Source of the DNA: an uncultured Holophagaceae bacterium
Lineage (GTDB): Bacteria; Acidobacteriota; Holophagae; Holophagales; Holophagaceae
Length of the DNA stretch: 7,608 bases
Assembly: GCA_903876615.1 (NCBI GenBank)
Contig: CAIRAS010000337.1
Coordinates: 1 to 7,608 of the forward strand
Reading direction: 5' to 3'
Position numbers and translations under genes: made by a program. Under the pieces are notes generated by a model. That model was not told the DNA's origin, searched no databases, and was given only the letters and a program-made list of their open reading frames with translations. Positions 5,113-7,608 of the stretch are shown here, piece after piece. Positions within the stretch are counted from its first letter, which is position 1. Every line of letters starts with the position of its first letter.

Positions 5113-6685
5113 GGGCCACTCCAGCCTGCGTTGCCACCGGTGCAGCGCCGGGGGAATCCGGGTCTGCGAGGCCGGCCATGAGGATGCCCAGGCGCTCCCG
5201 GGTGGCTTCCACCGCCGGCAGGACCTTGAGGATCTTCCCCTTGTAGATGACCGCGATGCGGTCCGAGAGGTTCATGACCTCCTCTAGCTCCTCGGAGATC
5301 AGCAGGATTCCGATGCCCTCCCGCCTCCGCGCCAGCAGCTGCTCGTGGATGAACTCCTGGGCGCCCATGTCGATGCCCCGGGTGGGGTAGACCGCCACCA
5401 GGGCCTTGGGCTCCCGGCTGATCTCCCGGGCCAGGATGACCTTCTGGATGTTGCCCCCGGACAGCGAGCCGGTGGCGGTGCTGGTGGAGGGGCAGCGGAT
5501 GTCGAAGCGCTCCTTGAGCATCTCGGCGTTGCTGTCGATGGCCTTGCGCCGCAGGAAGGCCATCTTGCTGAAGCGGGGCTCAGCGAAGTCCTTGAGGATG
5601 AGGTTGTCCTTCACCGAGAAGGAAGGGACGATGCCCTCGGTCTGCCGGTCCTCGGGCACGTAGCCCATGCCAGCCTGGATGATCTCCCGGGGGGTGCGGT
5701 TCGCCAGGTCCTGGCCGCCGAAGAGCAGCTGCCCGGACTCCACCGGCCGCAGGCCCGCCAGGGCGTCCGCGAACTCCCGCTGGCCGTTGCCAGAGACGCC
5801 GGCCATGCCCAGGACCTCGCCCGCGCGAAGCTCCAGGTTGAGGCCATCCAGCACCAGGTTGCCCCGGTCACCCCGGACGCAGAGGTTCTGCACCGAGAGG
5901 AGGGGCTCACCCTGAGGGCCGCTGCCTTCATTGCGGGGCAGGACCACATCGTGGCCCGTCATGAGGGCCGCCAGCTCCGAAGACTCGTGGTTGGCCGTCT
6001 GGCCGTTGAAGACCACGGCGCCATGGCGCAGGATTGACACCCGATTGGAGAGGGCCTTCACCTCGTTGAGCTTGTGGCTGATGAAGATGATGGCCAGCTC
6101 CGAGGCCATGCGCTGCAGGCGCACAATGAGGTCGTCGGTTTCCTGGGGCGTCAGCGCCGAGGTGGGCTCGTCGAGGATCAGCAGCCGCGCACCGAGGCAG
6201 AGGGTCTTCACCAGCTCCACCCGCTGCTGCTCACCCACCGAGAGCTGCCAGATGTAGGCGTCGGGGTTCACGGGCAGCTCGTAGCGCTCGGAGACCTCCC
6301 GGATGCGCTTGGCCGCGCCCTTGATGTCGAGGTTCATGAAGTGGTGGAGCTCCTTCAGCCCCAGGGCCAGGTTTTCGGCCACGGTCATGTTGGGCACGAG
6401 CATGAAGTGCTGGTGCACCATGCCGATGCCCCGGGCGTAGGCGTCCCCGGGCGAGTGGAAGTGGACCTCCTCGCCGTTCACGTGGATGGTGCCGGAGTCC
6501 GGCCGATAGAGCCCCATGATGATGTTCATGAGGGTGGTCTTGCCCGCTCCGTTCTCGCCCACCAGGGCCAGCACCTCGCCGCGGCGCACCTGCAGGGAGA
6601 TGCCATCGCAGGCCAGCACGCCTGGAAAGCGCTTGGTGATGCCTTCCAGCTTGAGTTCGGAGATGGGTTCCAGTGAGAGGGTCAT
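5105..6685 (-). CDS. Double-domain ABC transporter ATPase (NupO/NupA-like)
   Basis: The 526-residue protein carries two fused nucleotide-binding domains, as in sugar and nucleoside importers of the RbsA/NupO type. Domain 1 is complete: Walker A 'GENGAGKT' (43-50), signature 'LSVGEQQR' (148-155), Walker B 'LLILDEPT' (168-175) and switch His204. Domain 2 is degenerate, as is usual here: the Walker A region reads 'GVSGNGQRE' (296-304) without Gly-Lys-Thr/Ser, the signature 'LSGGNIQKV' (408-416) is intact, the Walker B region reads 'VAVYPTRGID' (430-439), and the switch His is replaced in 'LLISEELEEV' (461-470). One competent ATP site powering import is the expected picture. I chose ATG 6685 because homology begins nearby and AGGA (6692-6695) lies six bases before it; an earlier in-frame ATG at 6784 would run through the intercistronic hairpin and into the binding-protein gene. 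Confidence 0.95.
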   Translation of the reverse strand: MTLSLEPISELKLEGITKRFPGVLACDGISLQVRRGEVLALVGENGAGKTTLMNIIMGLYRPDSGTIHVNGEEVHFHSPGDAYARGIGMVHQHFMLVPNMTVAENLALGLKELHHFMNLDIKGAAKRIREVSERYELPVNPDAYIWQLSVGEQQRVELVKTLCLGARLLILDEPTSALTPQETDDLIVRLQRMASELAIIFISHKLNEVKALSNRVSILRHGAVVFNGQTANHESSELAALMTGHDVVLPRNEGSGPQGEPLLSVQNLCVRGDRGNLVLDGLNLELRAGEVLGMAGVSGNGQREFADALAGLRPVESGQLLFGGQDLANRTPREIIQAGMGYVPEDRQTEGIVPSFSVKDNLILKDFAEPRFSKMAFLRRKAIDSNAEMLKERFDIRCPSTSTATGSLSGGNIQKVILAREISREPKALVAVYPTRGIDMGAQEFIHEQLLARRREGIGILLISEELEEVMNLSDRIAVIYKGKILKVLPAVEATRERLGILMAGLADPDSPGAAPVATQAGVAHE

Positions 6686-6704
6686 GGATAGTCCTGGTCG
6701 AGAA

Positions 6705-6750
6705 CAGATTTCGCGCCAGTCCCGGTAAGCCGGGTCTGGCGCGAAATCTG
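6705..6750 (-). promoter_or_regulatory. Long intercistronic hairpin between binding-protein and ATPase genes
   Basis: CAGATTTCGCGCCAG (6705-6719) is perfectly complementary to CTGGCGCGAAATCTG (6736-6750). After one mismatch (6720/6735), CCCGG (6721-6725) pairs with CCGGG (6730-6734) around a 4-base loop. The total is 20 base pairs with one mismatch. It begins eight bases after the binding-protein stop and ends nine bases before the ATPase ribosome-binding site. No T-run follows on the minus strand, so it is not a standard terminator. By analogy with hairpins after other binding-protein genes, it may shield the upstream message from 3' decay or partly stop transcription, giving more binding protein than ATPase. 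It could instead be a copy of a dispersed palindromic repeat. Confidence 0.85.
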
Positions 6751-6758
6751 CGGGGTGA

Positions 6759-7608
6759 CTACAGCTTGACGGCCTTCCAGTCAAGCTTGAGCTTGCCGGA
6801 CTTCAGGTCTTCCCGAGCCTTGTCCACGGCCTTCTTGATGGCCGGGGTCAGCACCTTGGCATCGGCCTTGGTGTTGTACTCGAAGTGGAACCCGCCGTTG
6901 GAGAACTGCATGGGGAGGCTCTCGCCGCCCTTGGTGCCGGCAGCGCGCTTGGCAATGAGGTTCTCCACCACGGAGGCATAGTTGTAGCCGGAGGCGGCGA
7001 GGACGCGAGAGCCCTCGGGGATGCTGAGCTGGGCGGTGTCCTGACCCACCCACCAGATGCCGGCCGGGGCGGCGGCGACGGCACGGAGGGCGCCGATGGC
7101 CTGCTGGGCGGCGCCGGTGAGGACGTCAGCGCCATCCTTCAGCTGGGTCTGGGCCAGCTCGCCGGCCTTGACGAAGTCGCCGAAGCTGCCGGTGAAGGCG
7201 AGGCGGATGGCGGCCTTGGGATTGGCAGCCTGGACGCCCAGCTGGAAGCCGCGGATGTAGCGGGCGGCATCGCCGCCGTCCACAGGGCCCACGTTCCCGA
7301 TCTTGCCGCTCTTGGTGACCATGCCGGCGATGATGCCGTTCAGGTAGCCGGTCTCTTCGCTGAAGGGGGTGTAGGTGAAGACGTTCTTGGCGCCGATGTT
7401 GGCGCTGGTGCCGTAGGCGAAGGTGGTGTTGGGGAAGACCCCGGCCATCTCGTCCACCAGGTTCTTGTACTGGGCGCCGTGGCAGATGATGATGTCGAAG
7501 CCCTTGGAGGCGTACTGGCGGGCCGCGGAACCCGCATCCACGGGCTTCATCTTCTCGCTGTGGCTGTACTCCATGGCCCCGGCGCCCATCTTCTTCTGCA
7601 CGGCCAGG
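6759..7608 (-). CDS. BMP/PnrA-type substrate-binding protein, 5' end beyond the window
   Basis: About 282 C-terminal residues are visible; the frame is open to the edge. A GTG at 7599-7601 could be read as a start but is more likely an internal Val (Leu-Ala-Val-Gln). Family members have about 330-360 residues, so roughly 50-80, including the export signal, are missing. Hallmarks in order: 'ARQYASKGFDIIICHGAQY', a stretch matching the first lobe of the family; 'GVFPNTTFAY'; 'EETGYLNGIIAGMVTKSGKIGNV' type linker sequence seen only in part here; 'GADVLTGAAQQAIGALRA'; and 'VGQDTAQ' (bases 7029-7049), matching the family's G-x-D motif near the ligand. The protein should bind a purine nucleoside or related ligand in the periplasm and deliver it to the permeases. 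It is the first visible gene of the operon; its promoter is outside the window. Confidence 0.93.
   Translation of the reverse strand, partial: LAVQKKMGAGAMEYSHSEKMKPVDAGSAARQYASKGFDIIICHGAQYKNLVDEMAGVFPNTTFAYGTSANIGAKNVFTYTPFSEETGYLNGIIAGMVTKSGKIGNVGPVDGGDAARYIRGFQLGVQAANPKAAIRLAFTGSFGDFVKAGELAQTQLKDGADVLTGAAQQAIGALRAVAAAPAGIWWVGQDTAQLSIPEGSRVLAASGYNYASVVENLIAKRAAGTKGGESLPMQFSNGGFHFEYNTKADAKVLTPAIKKAVDKAREDLKSGKLKLDWKAVKL

Noticed and set aside
5105..6685. Loss of catalytic residues in ATPase domain 2 as a defect
   Set aside because: A degenerate second nucleotide-binding domain is usual in this ATPase family.
5105..6784. Longer ATPase start at 6784
   Set aside because: It would translate through the hairpin and overlap the end of the binding-protein gene; ATG 6685 has a ribosome-binding site and matches family length.

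Overview
The window is GC-rich DNA with few non-coding gaps. Gene content and codon use suggest a free-living, GC-rich bacterium. An acidobacterial origin of the Holophaga/Geothrix type is my impression only; nothing here proves it.

Layout. Positions 1-250 hold two near-identical copies of a 120-base element at a 130-base period, each rich in inverted repeats. It is followed by a plus-strand gene (338-1126) for an exported protein with a Pro/Ala-rich linker and a C-terminal SHOCT-like helical segment. After a short AT-rich promoter region come two plus-strand genes that probably form an operon: a MurR/RpiR-type regulator (1222-2127) and a zinc-dependent nucleoside/nucleobase deaminase of the TadA/guanine deaminase class (2167-2649). 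The rest, on the minus strand, is a compact transport operon. Read in transcription order from the right edge, it is: a BMP/PnrA-type substrate-binding protein (5' end outside the window), a double-domain ABC ATPase, permease 1, permease 2 and an unrecognised 123-residue protein. The two operons converge, and the last genes overlap so that both stop codons lie in one CTAG.

How the genes may work together. The binding protein, ATPase and two permeases have the composition and order of the B. subtilis NupNOPQ and Lactococcus BmpA-NupABC purine nucleoside importers. The deaminase could act on the imported purine or pyrimidine, and the regulator, with its sugar-isomerase (SIS) ligand domain, could control one or both operons. 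The substrate and the regulatory link are inferred from gene neighbourhood.

Most unusual features: the tandem structured repeat at the left edge; a long near-perfect hairpin between the binding-protein and ATPase genes; a run of nine C just after the start of the regulator gene, where any one-base slip truncates the protein before its DNA-binding domain; an extended -10 promoter so close to that start codon that the mRNA should be almost leaderless; and the small unknown gene ending the transporter operon. I saw no clearly new multi-gene system, no CRISPR array, no tRNA or rRNA, and no insertion sequence.
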